This document shows positions 12,308-23,905 of a stretch of DNA of 64,000 nt, piece by piece. Numbering within the stretch: position 1 is the stretch's first letter; the number at the start of each line of letters is the position of its first letter. Where the stretch lies: NCBI GenBank assembly GCA_902805475.1, contig CADCSX010000008.1, positions 186,001-250,000 of the forward strand, given 5' to 3'. The DNA comes from Entonaema liquescens. Its lineage: Eukaryota > Ascomycota > Sordariomycetes > Xylariales > Xylariaceae. The notes under the pieces are model-generated. The model was not told where the DNA came from. It saw only the letters and a program-made list of their open reading frames with translations, and made no database searches. Both the position numbers and the translations under genes were made by a program.

Positions 12308-12943
12308 ATGTGTACCGAATCATACGCTATCTACCCGTGTTCTCACGTACGGTCCACGTGGGAATTCTGTAGTAAGGCAAAGGCCAAAAATATCCTTAAG
12401 TGTAGACCACGTGCTCCCTGCGATGGATACAGGAGTATGCAGATCCCAGCTGACCTTGAAGAGAGCTGTGGTTTAATGTGTCTGGCCAGACCATTCCAAT
12501 GCAGTAACTGCGGCGCCTCCAAGCAGGTTGGATGGATTTGCTCGCGATGCAAAAGTATCCGAGACGCCAATACGAAAGTGTTCATTGAGTGTGGCTGCAA
12601 AAAACATAACTGCCTCGAACTTACCCATGGGAAACCGGGGGGCGCGCTCTGTCGTAGATGTAAGACGGAATGCGATCCGCTTTCACAGGCGAATTCTTAT
12701 TTGCAACCCCGCCGAGCCGCGCCAACACTACACTGGCAATGTCATAAGTGCGCTCGAATGCTCTCCACGCCTGGTGCCTCTATGAAGTGTGATGGGCCTC
12801 GTGGTTGCGGGCATCGCAGGTGTGGACTTTGTCGACCGCTATTTCAATGCAACTGTAAGTGCGGCTGTACATACCATTTTGTCAGAGGGGGCACCAGGCC
12901 GTGTGATACGTGTATTAAATTGTGTCTTGACGAAGGATATTGA
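12308..12943 (+). CDS. Cysteine-rich protein of unknown function (211 aa, many CxxC knuckles)
   Basis: Single-exon frame of 211 residues starting at the ATG at 12308. It has 30 cysteines (about 14%), many in CxxC pairs: FQCSNCG, WICSRCK, LCRRCKTEC, QCHKCAR, CGLCRPLFQCNCKCGC and PCDTCIKLC, with nearby histidines (KKHNC, GHRRC). This pattern predicts several structural zinc sites. There is no signal peptide or membrane segment, so it is probably cytosolic or nuclear. I do not recognise a named family; similar Cys-rich fungal hypotheticals exist. It sits between an SDR gene and a gene-poor stretch. The regular codon frame over 636 bases with so many cysteines in pairs argues for a real gene. Confidence 0.75.
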   Translation: MCTESYAIYPCSHVRSTWEFCSKAKAKNILKCRPRAPCDGYRSMQIPADLEESCGLMCLARPFQCSNCGASKQVGWICSRCKSIRDANTKVFIECGCKKHNCLELTHGKPGGALCRRCKTECDPLSQANSYLQPRRAAPTLHWQCHKCARMLSTPGASMKCDGPRGCGHRRCGLCRPLFQCNCKCGCTYHFVRGGTRPCDTCIKLCLDEGY

Positions 12944-15376
12944 CGTAAAACACTTAAACATATTCTCGTTCAGTATTTCCATACACCTAGGATCTATGGT
13001 GTAGGTAATACCTATAGCATTACTATAGACCATATAATCTCGAACCCCCCTTACTGGATCCTACAAGTTGTCTTCTGGTGGGGAGTCGAAAAGCAAAACC
13101 GCGTATCTAAAGAACAATCTTAACCTAAGCACACATGATGTGTTATTTTATATAAAGGGGATATAGGTATCTCGTTTATCAGGTAGTTTGTATCGCTTGC
13201 TAACGGATACCAACCTCCCAGGCGAGCGGGTACCTAACAAAACATCTCTACGGCGGTTCTAGGTAGCGTAGTCGGAGAAATAAACACGTGTTATGCTTTA
13301 CCTAAGTCTTATACGAATCATAAAAGCTATTATAGAATATAAAGGTATAATTACATAGAAAGTCTAAGATACTATCAATGCAATACCCTACAAGCTTCTT
13401 CGCTCTAGCATTGAGTATACAGTGAATGAAAGTCTTCCATGTTACATAGCGTAGGGCAAGTAAAGGTTCGCTGTAGGTGATACATCTTTGTACCTACTTA
13501 CACGTCCTACCTAGTATAAGGATTAAGGTAAATGCTCGTAGTATGTCTTAATCATATATAGAGTGAATAATGACTTACACCGAGAAAGTAAGCAATAGGA
13601 GTCGCTGAAACCGGCGAGAATGGACGAAAGAATTTGGTATTATATATCTTATCACTACCGGGACGTTCTATCAAACACTTGAAGGGTAACATCGGGCCTA
13701 CGAAGCTTGGGATTAATCATTGGGCGTACATACACTTAATTACCTGGTTTGCTACCATAGGCAGGCAACGAAATTGCCTTTCGCAACCATATACAGCTTA
13801 CCGGGGCGCTTCTGAAGGATATTGAGAAAAGCATCGTACGACTAGGTATCACGAAAAGCCGCAATATTAGAACTAAATTCACTGATAGGAGGTGCGGACT
13901 ATCGTACAACTCAACGGGGCGTTGAGGATACGAAAACGGAGAACGCGATGGCTGCTTTGGCTGAGACGAAGCAGTATACGTTTTTGTCCAACCTCGTGGT
14001 GAGCTTCCCTATCTCGAGAAAATGCAGAATAATTTAAAATTTACGTCTTGTGGCGGAATTCTGGATTTATTATTTGAAGCGATGTGCCGCGGCACGAACT
14101 TGGATTCTTGTTTTGTTTCTCGTCGTAAGAGCGCTCGTATTAGAGACCGGCGAATCTTAGCTTATTCTGTACCCAGAGCCCGGTCAATAATAAGTCGCTT
14201 AAGGTTTTCGAATAAGGCCTACATTATCTTAAAGTAAGTTAGCCGCTAACGTGTTACCTGTATAAGGTGTTTTAAAAACTCTTAATGCTGTATTCTTCTT
14301 TGGCCTAGTGTGAGAAAGGAAGGTATAGAAAGTTAATATTACGTTGCTGGCAAATCTCTCGAACTAGAATTCCAGCACCTTAGCAAGCCAAGTGTTTCGG
14401 TTACATTCCCCGGGAACCAGGCTAGCAGGCTAGCAGGCTAGCAGGCATAGTTGGACTTTGGGGAATAGATGATGTACAGCCGTCAAGGGGGGGTGAGCCG
14501 CCCCTGATCAGCGTCGTATTTGCACCTTTTAGCTTGCCCAGCCACCACCACCTCCAATCAGCTCTTTACCTAACTACCTACCTACTTACTTAACGGGACA
14601 GCGGGAATACGTATGCTGATGAAAAAGGTTTTCCTTCCTTTATTGCTGAGATGACCTAAGATTGCTAGAATCTACTTATTATAGACCGCCTCTAGCGGTA
14701 AGAGGAACATGTCGTGTCCCAATCAGCGTTTGAAAAGAACCAACACAGGTTGGAGAGGTCAGCAGGCTTTATCGTATTCCACCATTAGCAAGATTCATCA
14801 TCGTATCCACATTCATGATGACTTCTATGATTCTCGATGGCGTGCATGGGGAGCGCAGAATACATTAGAGCCTAGAATACATATGTATGATCCTTTCGCC
14901 CCCGGATCCCGAGAGCATCGACCGAACAAGGGTACCATACCATCTCTTCTCTCTCTCTCCATTTCATCATTTCATCATTTCATGCTTGCATGCTGCCTTG
15001 CCCGGAATCAGTTGTGCCAATACATACTAATAAGACTAGCAGGTTGTTAGTCTTGAGAACGGTCCTTTCGACTGTGGACATGGGTTTGGCTAGGCTCAAC
15101 CATCATTAGTCAGACGCCCTTGAATTTGATCTCGTTAATAACTCTAGTTCTTTATTTTTCATGCGGAGAGGCTTTGGGGTTATGGAAGATCCTGACTATT
15201 TATGTACCCGTCTTACTCTAAGCCCTTCGCATCTAAATCTGGGGTTATTTTTCAGCTATTCTAATACACGTCTTATTCCCCCCAAGGGAGCGTTGTCTTC
15301 TATTTCTTTTACTATTATTATGGATTTCTAATAACTAGGCTGCTTTAGAGCAACTGCTTCCCGAAAGAATGACACG
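12944..15376. other. Gene-poor stretch with decayed sequence
   Basis: About 2.4 kb with only short frames. Bases 13600-14240 have a coding-like texture but are broken by stops and match nothing I can name; they could be a relic gene or transposon. A small 8-bp tandem repeat lies at 14421-14446. A CTACCTACCTACTTACTTA run lies near 14575. Nothing else is supported. Confidence 0.45.
14421..14446. repeat. Short tandem repeat, unit GCTAGCAG
   Basis: Three to four head-to-tail copies of the 8-mer GCTAGCAG are visible. The unit contains the NheI-type palindrome GCTAGC. Confidence 0.85.
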
Positions 15377-16393
15377 ATGCGGTACGATTCGTACGAAGCC
15401 CAGGACGTCGGCTATGCGTGCGCGGCATTGTCGGTGGTCATACTAGCTAGCCGAGTAGTCATATCTCGATGGCGGCGCGAACCTATCGACCTTAGTTTCC
15501 TTTTTGTTGTGTTGTCAATACTAGTGATTATTGGGAGGATCATCGCCAACAACTTTTATCTGAAATTCGGAACGGCCAACGACGTTTTACATGATGCGCA
15601 CTTCTCCGATCATCACGATACAAGCCAACTAAAAACCGGCAGCATTCTTGTTCTCTTAGCGAGAGTTCTTCTGACGGCGGGTCTTTGGCTTCAGATTTGT
15701 CTTCTGCTCTTGTTCTACTCAAGAATAACCTCGGGAATAAGCTGGGCAGACCGTCTCACCAAGACAGCCTGGATTGCCGTGATTCTAACCTTCGTCGCCA
15801 TCGTACTCGCAACGTTCCTCGAATGCCGCCCCATTAGCTTATACTGGCAAACTGATCCCGACCCAGGGCAATGTGTAAGAGCTTACGTCCAGTTACTTAT
15901 CCAAGGAATATCTAATATTCTCATCGACCTACTGCTACTTTCCATTGCGTACCCCCTAATTTGCCTCAGGAAGCGGAGTCTATCGGAATACATTTCCCTT
16001 TATTCCCTGTTTGCGCTTGGCACCTTCTGCATTGTTGTCACCATAATCAGGGTGGTCCTAATATTCAACGAGAATTCTTCCCAAACTACGCGGAGCTTAT
16101 GGGCGTCGGTTCAGATGTTCGTCTCGTGTTTCGTTGCGAATGCGCCAACTATCTATGGCTCTCTGCGAGTCGCACGACGGAAGAGATCCGGCCACAGAAG
16201 TACGGCTGGTTATAGTAATGGAGAGCCATTAAGTCGACCATCACGTCTCGACGGAGAATCTTGGATAAAAATGGACGAGGAGATTGGTCTTAGAACGACA
16301 ATGCCCGGTGCGCAATATAATCCAACATCTCCATATACTGCAGTGATGTCCTATAACGACGACATTCTCCAACCGCCGCACTTCCGTTCATAG
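15377..16393 (+). CDS. Fungal rhodopsin-domain integral membrane protein (Pth11/SAT4-like, 7 TM)
   Basis: Intronless frame of 338 residues. I chose the ATG at 15377 (MRYDSYEAQDVGYACAAL); an ATG at 15369 is in another frame. The protein shows about seven hydrophobic helices: residues about 10-28, 40-58, 88-112, 127-147, 165-190, 205-225 and 235-258. A Cys-containing loop (FLECRPISLYWQTDPDPGQCV) is the hallmark of the fungal rhodopsin-like (PF20684) family. A polar tail of about 75 residues follows (GSLRVARRKRSG onward). No retinal-binding lysine can be argued. Family members include Pth11-like receptors, but most have no known ligand. It lies 0.4 kb from the tail-to-tail FAD monooxygenase. Confidence 0.85.
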   Translation: MRYDSYEAQDVGYACAALSVVILASRVVISRWRREPIDLSFLFVVLSILVIIGRIIANNFYLKFGTANDVLHDAHFSDHHDTSQLKTGSILVLLARVLLTAGLWLQICLLLLFYSRITSGISWADRLTKTAWIAVILTFVAIVLATFLECRPISLYWQTDPDPGQCVRAYVQLLIQGISNILIDLLLLSIAYPLICLRKRSLSEYISLYSLFALGTFCIVVTIIRVVLIFNENSSQTTRSLWASVQMFVSCFVANAPTIYGSLRVARRKRSGHRSTAGYSNGEPLSRPSRLDGESWIKMDEEIGLRTTMPGAQYNPTSPYTAVMSYNDDILQPPHFRS

Positions 16394-16823
16394 TCTCCCT
16401 TATATCCGAGACAGGCCTCGAGATCAACACATCAGACACTTAGGTATTCGAATCGTCAGTTTCGAGATAGCACTTAGACGTGCATTATGGACAAAGCTAT
16501 GGCAAGAAAGGAGTTGATAGCTAGAGGGATATTGGTTTTTATTTATTTATTTATTTATTTATTTATTTTTTTTTTTTTTTGGTCGTTACAGCATGTTTCG
16601 CGATTCATGATTTTGGGGGGTCTTTTCGGAAAATGTGAGGCATGCAGCACATGCGTATGGGGTTGTCATATTCCATATTAGAACTGAACTTTGAGATACC
16701 CTGTATAGATATGGTGAACTGAGATGAACGCTTTTAAGATTATATAATAGTTGAGCGTCAAGATAGTAGGCCCCCTGAGCTATTTACACCATGGACTGAT
16801 AGCCTTCCTTGTTCCAGTTAAGT
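16394..16823. other. Short convergent intergenic region with TTTA microsatellite
   Basis: Between two convergent genes. Bases about 16533-16566 are a TTTA tandem array running into a T run to about 16580. No gene. Confidence 0.7.
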
Positions 16824-18228
16824 TCAGTTTGGCAACGATGTGTTTTCTCCCGTCTTCTCATCTAGCACTTGGTCAAAATTTACCAATGCTCTATTGACCA
16901 TCTCGGCAATGTCGTTATCCCATATTTGATGAAAGCGTTTGCTCATTTCCGGCAGAAATTTATCTAAGTCGCCGCCTATTCCCGGATGTTCCCAGTGAAA
17001 TAAAGCACATGCCTCCCGAGTGGCACCGACGAGCCACTGAGTACGATCGTATCTGACATTATTATATGTAGCCAGAGCGGCACGGCCCAGCTCCGCCTTT
17101 GTCTTGTGGGTCTGACCCTCAAGCTTTCTGTTGACGGTGTCAAGAAGGCTTGCTAGAACTAACGCATCTTCTATTCCGAAGCCAGCACCCGAGCCGAGAT
17201 GAGGACCGGAGGCGTGAGCAGCGTCCCCTGCGATAGCTATGCTACCAAGGTTGTAGTATGGTGCTGGATTCTCAAACATGTCGAAGATAGCCCACTTCTG
17301 TAATTCATCAGGTAGCAAATCTACTATCACTCTCACAAACGGATGCCAGTCCGCATACGCGCGGATAGCGTCTGCCTTATCCCCTGGAGCCGTGTGCTTT
17401 CCGTCGCTGGTATGCCAGGGGTTCGAGTCGCTCACGACAAGCAATATATTCATAAACTGCCCTTTCGCAACGGGATAGTTGATGACGTGTGCTCCTGGAC
17501 CGATATACATGAGCCTATTTAACGTCGTCGCGCTACCGGTCGTTCTCTCCTCTCCCAATGCTGCCCGGGCCTTGTCCATAGGAACCAGAGCCCGGTAACA
17601 GTATTTACTCGTGTACGAAGGATAAGACGCTGGGTTTTCTTTTCCCAATATGGCTTGGCGAATACGGGAATGGATGCCATCACAGCCAATAACTAGGTAG
17701 GTATATATTGTTAGTATCTATCGCTGAAATATTTTCAAGGGGGCCGTTACCGATGTCGGCTTTTTCTGTCGTCCCATCCGCGAATTCCAATAATACCTCT
17801 CCATCGTCATTCTGGGTAGCCGATACTATCGACTTCCCGAACTTGACCTTATCTTTATCGATCAATTTAGACCATGCCTCTAGGAAGTCGGACCGTCGAC
17901 CTCCCTTGAAGCAGTCAACACCAATTGATAGTCTCACTGCGGATTCGTTCGTTTTATACCCGTCAATCCACTGGAAGAATTCCTCGCCTTCGGTTGTCGG
18001 TGTGACTTGTCTGTAGATGCGGTATACCTCAGGGTCCACGACTGCCAAAGCGCGTTCGGCGTTAGGACTGAAGCCAATGCCAGCTCCAATTTCCGTGAAG
18101 GCTGAAGCTCGCTCATACAGTACGTAATCAACGCCGCGTTTCTGTAGAGCCAGTGCTAATATAACCCCCGTGATACCACCTCCAATTATAGCGACGTGGA
18201 GGCGCTCCGTGCCCTTTGATATCGACAT
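16824..18228 (-). CDS. FAD-dependent monooxygenase (salicylate hydroxylase-like)
   Basis: Two exons on the minus strand, 18228-17751 and 17692-16824 (intron 17693-17750, GTAACG...TAG), 448 residues. The start is MSISKGTERLHVAIIGGG. The Rossmann motif GGGITG is near residues 15-21, and VLYERASAFTEIGAGIGFSPNAERAL is typical of the salicylate hydroxylase/UbiH type (PF01494). The splice restores VIGCDGIHSRIRQ, the conserved DG motif. The second FAD motif is AIAGDAAHASGPHLGSGAGF. The enzyme would use FAD and NAD(P)H to hydroxylate an aromatic or polyketide-like substrate in the cytosol. It is divergent from the DFR-type reductase, with 539 bp between the starts, which suggests co-regulation. Substrate not known. 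Confidence 0.93.
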
Positions 18229-18767
18229 TGTGATAGTGGTTAATCTTTACAGTTTGAGTACAAATATTTGAGGATGTATACTCTATGAGACTACGAGAGG
18301 CGGGAAGCATCTCTGGAAATAAAAGGGAAAAGAGGTATTAAATAATAGGGTAAATAGGCAGCAGTGCGAAATATACAAAGCTGAACATAAGTCAGCCTGC
18401 AGTCCTGCAGTCCTATACGCCGCGACAGGGGGGTTTAACGCTGTATGTTCAAGGCTATCACAGTATACTGATGATTCACCATGCGCGAAGAATGTACAGT
18501 ATAGACTTAAGGATGTGGTTCGCCAAGTTATTTGCTGCGAGGGCTGCCTAACCAGCGTTGTATTCTCTCCCTTCGGTCTTAATTGGGGGAGATGCGTCGG
18601 AACACCGAGCGTCGTGGCGGAGGGCCGGCATCCCCTCTTCGCTACATGTAGTTTGTAATTAACTGCGTACCAATAGTTTCTATATCATCATTCCACCGAC
18701 TGATCAGTTACAGAGTAGATATTTCTACTGATTAATATTCACATCTTAAATATAGACTATATAAACG
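18229..18767. promoter_or_regulatory. Shared divergent promoter region
   Basis: This 539-bp gap separates the start codons of two oxidoreductase genes pointing apart. It must hold both promoters. It includes a CTGCAGTCCTGCAGTCCT direct repeat (about 18395) and a TATATAAA-like box just before the reductase start. No coding potential. Confidence 0.55.
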
Positions 18768-20059
18768 ATGGGTAGTATTATTGGCGCTACAAAAGGAGTG
18801 GTGCTGGTGACGGGTAAGTTAGCCAGCCTTAACCAATCTATCTTTTATGGTTACATGCATTGTAGAGAAGGAAATTAATCTGACCAATCAACTTAACGCA
18901 GGGGGAAGCGGATTCATTGCATCCCATATCATCGACTCGCTTTTAGACAATGGGTAAGACCCTTTCCTCACCGGAATAACTTATACACTTACATTACTAT
19001 ACAGGTTCGAAGTTGTTACGACGGCAAGGTCGGACGAAAAAGGTCGAAGAATAGTAGAATCAGCCAGCGCTACTCAACGTAGTAACTTGTCTTACGTCGT
19101 TGTAGGAGACGTTGCGAAGGAGAACGCATTTGACTCCGTGTGTCTTGAAAGAAACCATCGCTAAGCAGCGAAGAAACCTCTAATAAACTATTGCAGGCAT
19201 TTACTGAAGGGAGGATATTTGACTATGTTGTCCATACCGCATCTCCCTACCACCTCAACGTTCAAGATCCGGTCAAAGATTTCTTAGACCCAGCCATCAA
19301 GGGGACGACAGGAATTCTCAAGACAGTTGCAGCGCACGCGCCTACTGTTAAGCGCGTGGTGATTACATCTTCTAGCGCAGCGATACTTAACCCTCTCAAT
19401 CATGCCAAGGTATATGACGAGACGCATTGGGCTCCTTGGACTTTGGAGGACGTGAAGGACCCTAAAAAGGCCTATGTGGTCAGTAAGGTACAACTATACA
19501 GAGTCACCAGGGCTTTGGGGGCCATTCGCTAACTCCGATGTAGACACTGTCCGAAAAAGCTGCCTGGGCTTTTATGGAAGCCGAGAAGCCGAGCTTTGAT
19601 CTCGTTGTCATCAACTGTACTTATACGTTCGGACCTGTACAACGCAACCTTCCAAGCTTGGAAGTCATGAACACATCTAACCATCGCATTCGGGATATGT
19701 TACAGGGAAAGATGAAGGAAGAGATGCCTTCCACGGCGCCAGTTTTCACCTTCGTTGATGTTCGTGATGTGGCCCATGCGCATCTCAAGGCTTTGACTGT
19801 GCCGGAGGCTGGTGGGAGTCGTTTATACATCGTAGGTGGTTATTTCTCGAACAAGCGGATCGCAGACTCAATTCGCGAGTCATATCCGGAGTTTGAAGCA
19901 CGTCTTCCTCCCAGAAGCGCACCAGATGACTTCCCCGCCCAGGTCTACGGGTTCAATAACGACAAATCAGTCAAAGTTTTAGGTTTGGAGTATATATCGC
20001 TTGAGAAAAGCGTCAAGGACACGGTACGGTCAATGCTAGATCTGAAGCCGGATCTATAA
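18768..20059 (+). CDS. NAD(P)-dependent extended SDR, dihydroflavonol-4-reductase/Gre2-like
   Basis: Five exons: 18768-18813, 18902-18953, 19005-19137, 19197-19487 and 19544-20059, giving 345 residues. The start is MGSIIGATKGVVLVTGG. After splicing, the dinucleotide motif TGGSGFIASH appears, then VVHTASPYH, the VVITSSSAAI strand and the catalytic YVVSK across the last intron. VFTFVDVRDVAHAHLKAL and a C-terminal KSVKDTVRSM follow. This is the DFR/aldehyde reductase-type extended SDR family that includes yeast Gre2. It probably reduces a ketone or aldehyde on a small molecule. Intron 3 uses a GTGTGT donor. Its pairing with the FAD monooxygenase suggests they act on one pathway; the substrate is unknown. 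Confidence 0.92.
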
Positions 20060-20232
20060 GAGTAGTATATAAAGCGGTTGAAAGATACTTAGGCCAGAAT
20101 ATAAGAAGTTCCCTCCTACTACCCAGGTCCAGGAATCTCATTACCGAGGATAATGGTACACACTTCCAACACCAGGTTCTTATAACACCAAATTAGTAGG
20201 CTGTATTAGGTCCACATTGGCTTATATTCTCA

Positions 20233-22149
20233 CTAAGCCTCGCTATGTGCCTTGATGAAGTCGACGAAATCAAATATGGAGCGTTTGTACGTACGCTCCA
20301 ATGTCACGTTGTTGAATGATTGTACCCCAAAGCGATCATTATACTGGCCGAATTCCCAATTATCAATGAAAGCCCATCCCAGTGCACCTTTAAATTTCAC
20401 ACCATCCTCGTGGATCGCCTTCAGTATCTCATTTAGGGTCGATAGGAAAGTCAATGTCGGCGTGAATTCAACTTGGGCTTGGGCTTGGCTCATATCAGCT
20501 TCATTGAAAGTCGCCCATCCAAATTCAGCTATAACGATGCCACCCGCGGTTGGGTATTTGTAGTGCAGGTATTTAAATATAGTTCGAGCATGCTGATACC
20601 AAGTCTACAAAAACGTTAGGTAATGGATTTCACGGCATATAAAGAAGTATCTACCTACCGAGGGAGACGCGTTGCCCTTTGTCCCTATTCTCCAGCTTTC
20701 CCGTACCGATGTGATATTTGTACAGGCTGGATAATTTGGGTGTGAGCTATTCCCAGTGCATGCCTCTATCCCTACATCCAGCGAAGTGACATAATTCGCA
20801 TTATAAATATCCGTAGCAAAGAAGTCTGCAGTGCCATTGATATACTGCAGTTCCTCTCCAGTGTACTTCGGTGCCCGCGATTTCAACGTTTCGATGACGC
20901 TGGAGGGAGTTTGTAACCCTAGGTATATTGGATTCGCCATATATCCGATGTAAAAATCCAGCTGTCTCTCGGTACGCGCAACATCATCTGGATTATTGGG
21001 ATCCAGTGGGAGTGGGAATCCGACAGGGTAAGCTAGCTTAATACCCCATTTAGCGTCCCCCTTGATCTCCTCTCTGTAGAAATGAACTGTTCTGGCGTGA
21101 GCCATCACTACTTGGTAGCTTGCATTCCAGTTCCCAAGTACGACGGACTCCATATTAGGCTCATTAAAAGTTATCCAAGTACCAACCCGATCAGAGTAGT
21201 GTGTCAAGACAATTTTTGCGTAGTTAACGAATCCCTCAACGAAATCGGAGTGCTCGTAGCCCCTGAAAGTTGAGTTAGGATGGAATGCAAACCAAAGACT
21301 AATATAACTGACTGGAAAGAAACATTGTTGTAGATGTTGTAGTAATGTAGCGGCGTATCAAAGTGGTTTAAAGTAACAATAGGCTCCATCCCGTATTCCA
21401 AAAATGGTATTGATGAGGTTGTCATAGTGGTCAATGGCTTCTTGATTAACTGGAGATCCAGGATACCCAAAGGGGAGAATTCTTGGCCAAGCGATACTAA
21501 AACTATAAGATTTGACCCCTACAGCCGCAAGTCTTGCAATGTCTTGCTGATATAAGAAATAATTCAATACAGAAATATCAGGTGGACTATCGCCGATGTG
21601 CCCTGGTGACATCGCGAATTCAAGAACCGAGGGCCCTCTTCCTTCAGTCTTAGTTGCGCCTTCAACTTGCAAGGCAGAGCCAGCGAAGCCCCATTCGAAA
21701 TCTTTTGGGAACTTCAACTCATCCGTCTCACCCTTCCCAATTGAGAAGGGCAGTGGGGTTGGTTTAACTAGCTGGGAGCTAGCGACCGGCGTTGGCGTGA
21801 CTGTTGTCGTAAAAGGGGGAGATTCAACAGTGAAAGAGGCCCAGAGCGATGACCAAGCAACATTACCAAACTCATCGTCTGGGTCGAGTGGGTTGGCTAC
21901 ACTCGCCCAAGTTGTTGTACTCTGGGGCCCGGCGAGTGATTCAAGTTCCGAGTAAGGTCGTGCGTACGTTACCGTTGTGGATGGTTTTGGTAAAGCGGTA
22001 GCATACTCTATCTCCGCATATGGAGGCCAGAAAAAGTCTGTAGACAGGATAGCAGTATTTGACGTCTTGGTTGGAGTCTTAAATATATTGAAGATGGCCC
22101 TAGTCCCACCGGCAATAGCTAGAAAAACCACTTGACCAAGTCTCTGCAT
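20233..22149 (-). CDS. Glycoside hydrolase family 1 beta-glucosidase, one frame break
   Basis: Minus-strand exons 22149-21313, 21262-20659 and 20604-20233 (introns 21263-21312 and 20605-20658), about 603 residues. A hydrophobic N-terminus (MQRLGQVVFLAIAGG) is a possible signal peptide or anchor. A Thr/Ser/Pro-rich linker of about 130 residues precedes the GH1 barrel, which begins FPKDFEWGFAGSALQVEGA. The acid/base Glu is in TFNEP (about E313). The nucleophile region reads VIAEFGWA (about E507), where most GH1 enzymes have TENG. The end has ALGWAFIDNWEF. The frame changes at the five-A run 21400-21404 (plus strand): removing one base reads DNLINTILEYGMEP, as in relatives. Retaining GH1 enzymes hydrolyse beta-glucosides; this one is probably secreted or vacuolar. 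Confidence 0.9.
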
Positions 22150-22540
22150 TATTGGTCTAGTCTATAGTAGAAGTCTAAGAGATTCGATTATGTGTTCGTA
22201 AGTAACGAACGGTAGAATTGGAAAGCTACTGACCGTTACTTTATATACACATCTTAACTCTTCATTTCCCGAGCGGGGAAGCTAAGCGCCACCAGCTTCC
22301 GTATGTTATACAATGCGTTACCAAAGATCTATGCATGGCATGGTTCCGCGTAGCATCACGTGTACTAGATAGATTCATATAATCCTTGAGATCGTGAATC
22401 CTCCCATGATCCTATCTGATATTGGTATCATATCATTATCTTCTTACCGGAGAAGTACACATCCATTAAGTACCTAAACTATTCATCTAGAATAGTGCCC
22501 GATATAAGAATCTGAACTCATCTCTTTACGACTTTTTTAA
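22150..22540. other. Upstream region of the beta-glucosidase gene
   Basis: Ordinary intergenic DNA that becomes AT-rich toward the mobile-element island. No gene or repeat seen. Confidence 0.5.
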
Positions 22541-22870
22541 CATCTCATATATTAAAAAAGTTTTTAATTTTATTAAAAGTTATTATTTATTTACTCGACC
22601 GATTTATTCGAATATTCGATTTAAAATAAATTATTAAATAACGAATTTATTATAACGGAAAAAAAAATTTTTATATAATAATTTAAAATATTTAATAATT
22701 AAATTAAATAAAATAATAATAAAAAATAAATTTTTTAATTAATTAAAATCCGAAAATAATAAAATAATATAAAATAAAATTTTTATTTATAAATTAATTT
22801 TTTAATAAATTACGATTTTTATATAAAATTATTAAAATATTATATTTTTATTTAATTAATTACAAATATG
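22541..22870. other. Extremely AT-rich block
   Basis: About 330 bp made almost only of A and T (long AATAAT, TTATTA and AATTTTT runs). The base composition contrasts sharply with the neighbours. It resembles the product of repeat-induced point mutation (RIP) on an old element. I found no inverted repeat bounding it. Confidence 0.7.
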
Positions 22871-22941
22871 CGGTTTTAGCGATTTTGTATGGGAAATCGT
22901 GGCTCATGGCGGGGTATGACCGTGGATGGGTGATTTACTTT

Positions 22942-23905
22942 GAGTGATGCTATTTACAGATTACCATGCCAGTCCTTCCACGTAGATTACCCCACTAAAG
23001 CAGCTGTACGCAGGTGACTCAAAAATTACCATATTTTAACATCCTAACTCAATTACCATACAATCAATTGTTTCGTACTTATATTAGGAAGTAATTTCAA
23101 GTAATTAGTATATTTAAACTCTACTCCTCGAGGCGCATCGATTGATACTAGTTTTAATTATATACGGCTATATTTGTTTGGATTAGAAGAATCAATCTAC
23201 AAATAAGAAATATCAATCTGCGAATAGCCTCAACTAATCTACAAATAAGGTTATTCAAGTAGTAATATCTTAACAACGTAACGTCTTTAATTAAAATAAC
23301 TTATATTGCTTAAGTCCTTGTAGAACGGGCAATCTAAAGATATAATTTTCGTGAAATAATACCGTGGTTTAAGGGAGATATTACTAAGTGTTTAAAAACC
23401 AATCTACAAATAAGAAAAATCAATCTACAAATAGGCAAAATCAATCTGCAAATAGCTGCGCCTTAGTTAAGGAGGATGATATTCGCAGCCAAATACTTCA
23501 CGATAATAACGTCTCTAATACAAAGTAAATACATCTATATAATCGCCGTAACGAGGCGCGTTTAGCGATGTAAATATCTTTAAAATTAATTGTGTTTTAA
23601 GCAAAATACGGTTGAGTGTTGATACTTATAAGTAGCCCCTTTTGAACACTCAGTAATACGCTCGATAGACTTGAATTTATTAAGTTCCTAACCTTGCTAC
23701 GACAATACAATCGGCTACAAGAGGCCTAAGTAGGTAATATTAACCTGTAAATAGACCTTAAATTCAAGTCTCCTGGGGGTCTGAATAGTGGCATGTCATT
23801 TTACTAGTAATTACTAGTCAATTTAGCGTGTCAGTCACTTACAGCCGTTTAGTGGGGTAATCTACGTGGAAGGGCTGGCAAGGTAATCTGTAAATAGCAT
23901 CACTC
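22942..23905. mobile_element. Non-autonomous hAT-type DNA transposon (964 bp) with 8-bp target duplication
   Basis: The ends are terminal inverted repeats: GAGTGATGCTATTTACAGAT at the left, and the same sequence as reverse complement at the right. They continue with a few mismatches for about 60 bp (ATTACCxTGCCAGxCCTTCCAC, then GTAGATTACCCCACTAAA) and weakly to about 80 bp. The flanks are TTTACTTT at 22934-22941 and TTTACTTT at 23906-23913, a perfect 8-bp duplication. This is the signature of the hAT superfamily. Inside, a subterminal motif AATCTACAAATAAG / AATCTGCAAATAGC recurs in clusters (about 23190-23250 and 23400-23460). The interior has no transposase frame, so movement would need an enzyme from elsewhere. 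Confidence 0.9.

Noticed and set aside
13550..14240. Coding-like texture, possible relic transposase or gene
   Set aside because: Frames are broken and I could not match any motif such as a DDE triad or reverse transcriptase.
22942..23905. Repeated AATCTACAAATAAG motifs as a CRISPR-like array
   Set aside because: Spacing is irregular, the context is a eukaryotic transposon with inverted ends and target duplication, and CRISPR is not expected in a fungus.
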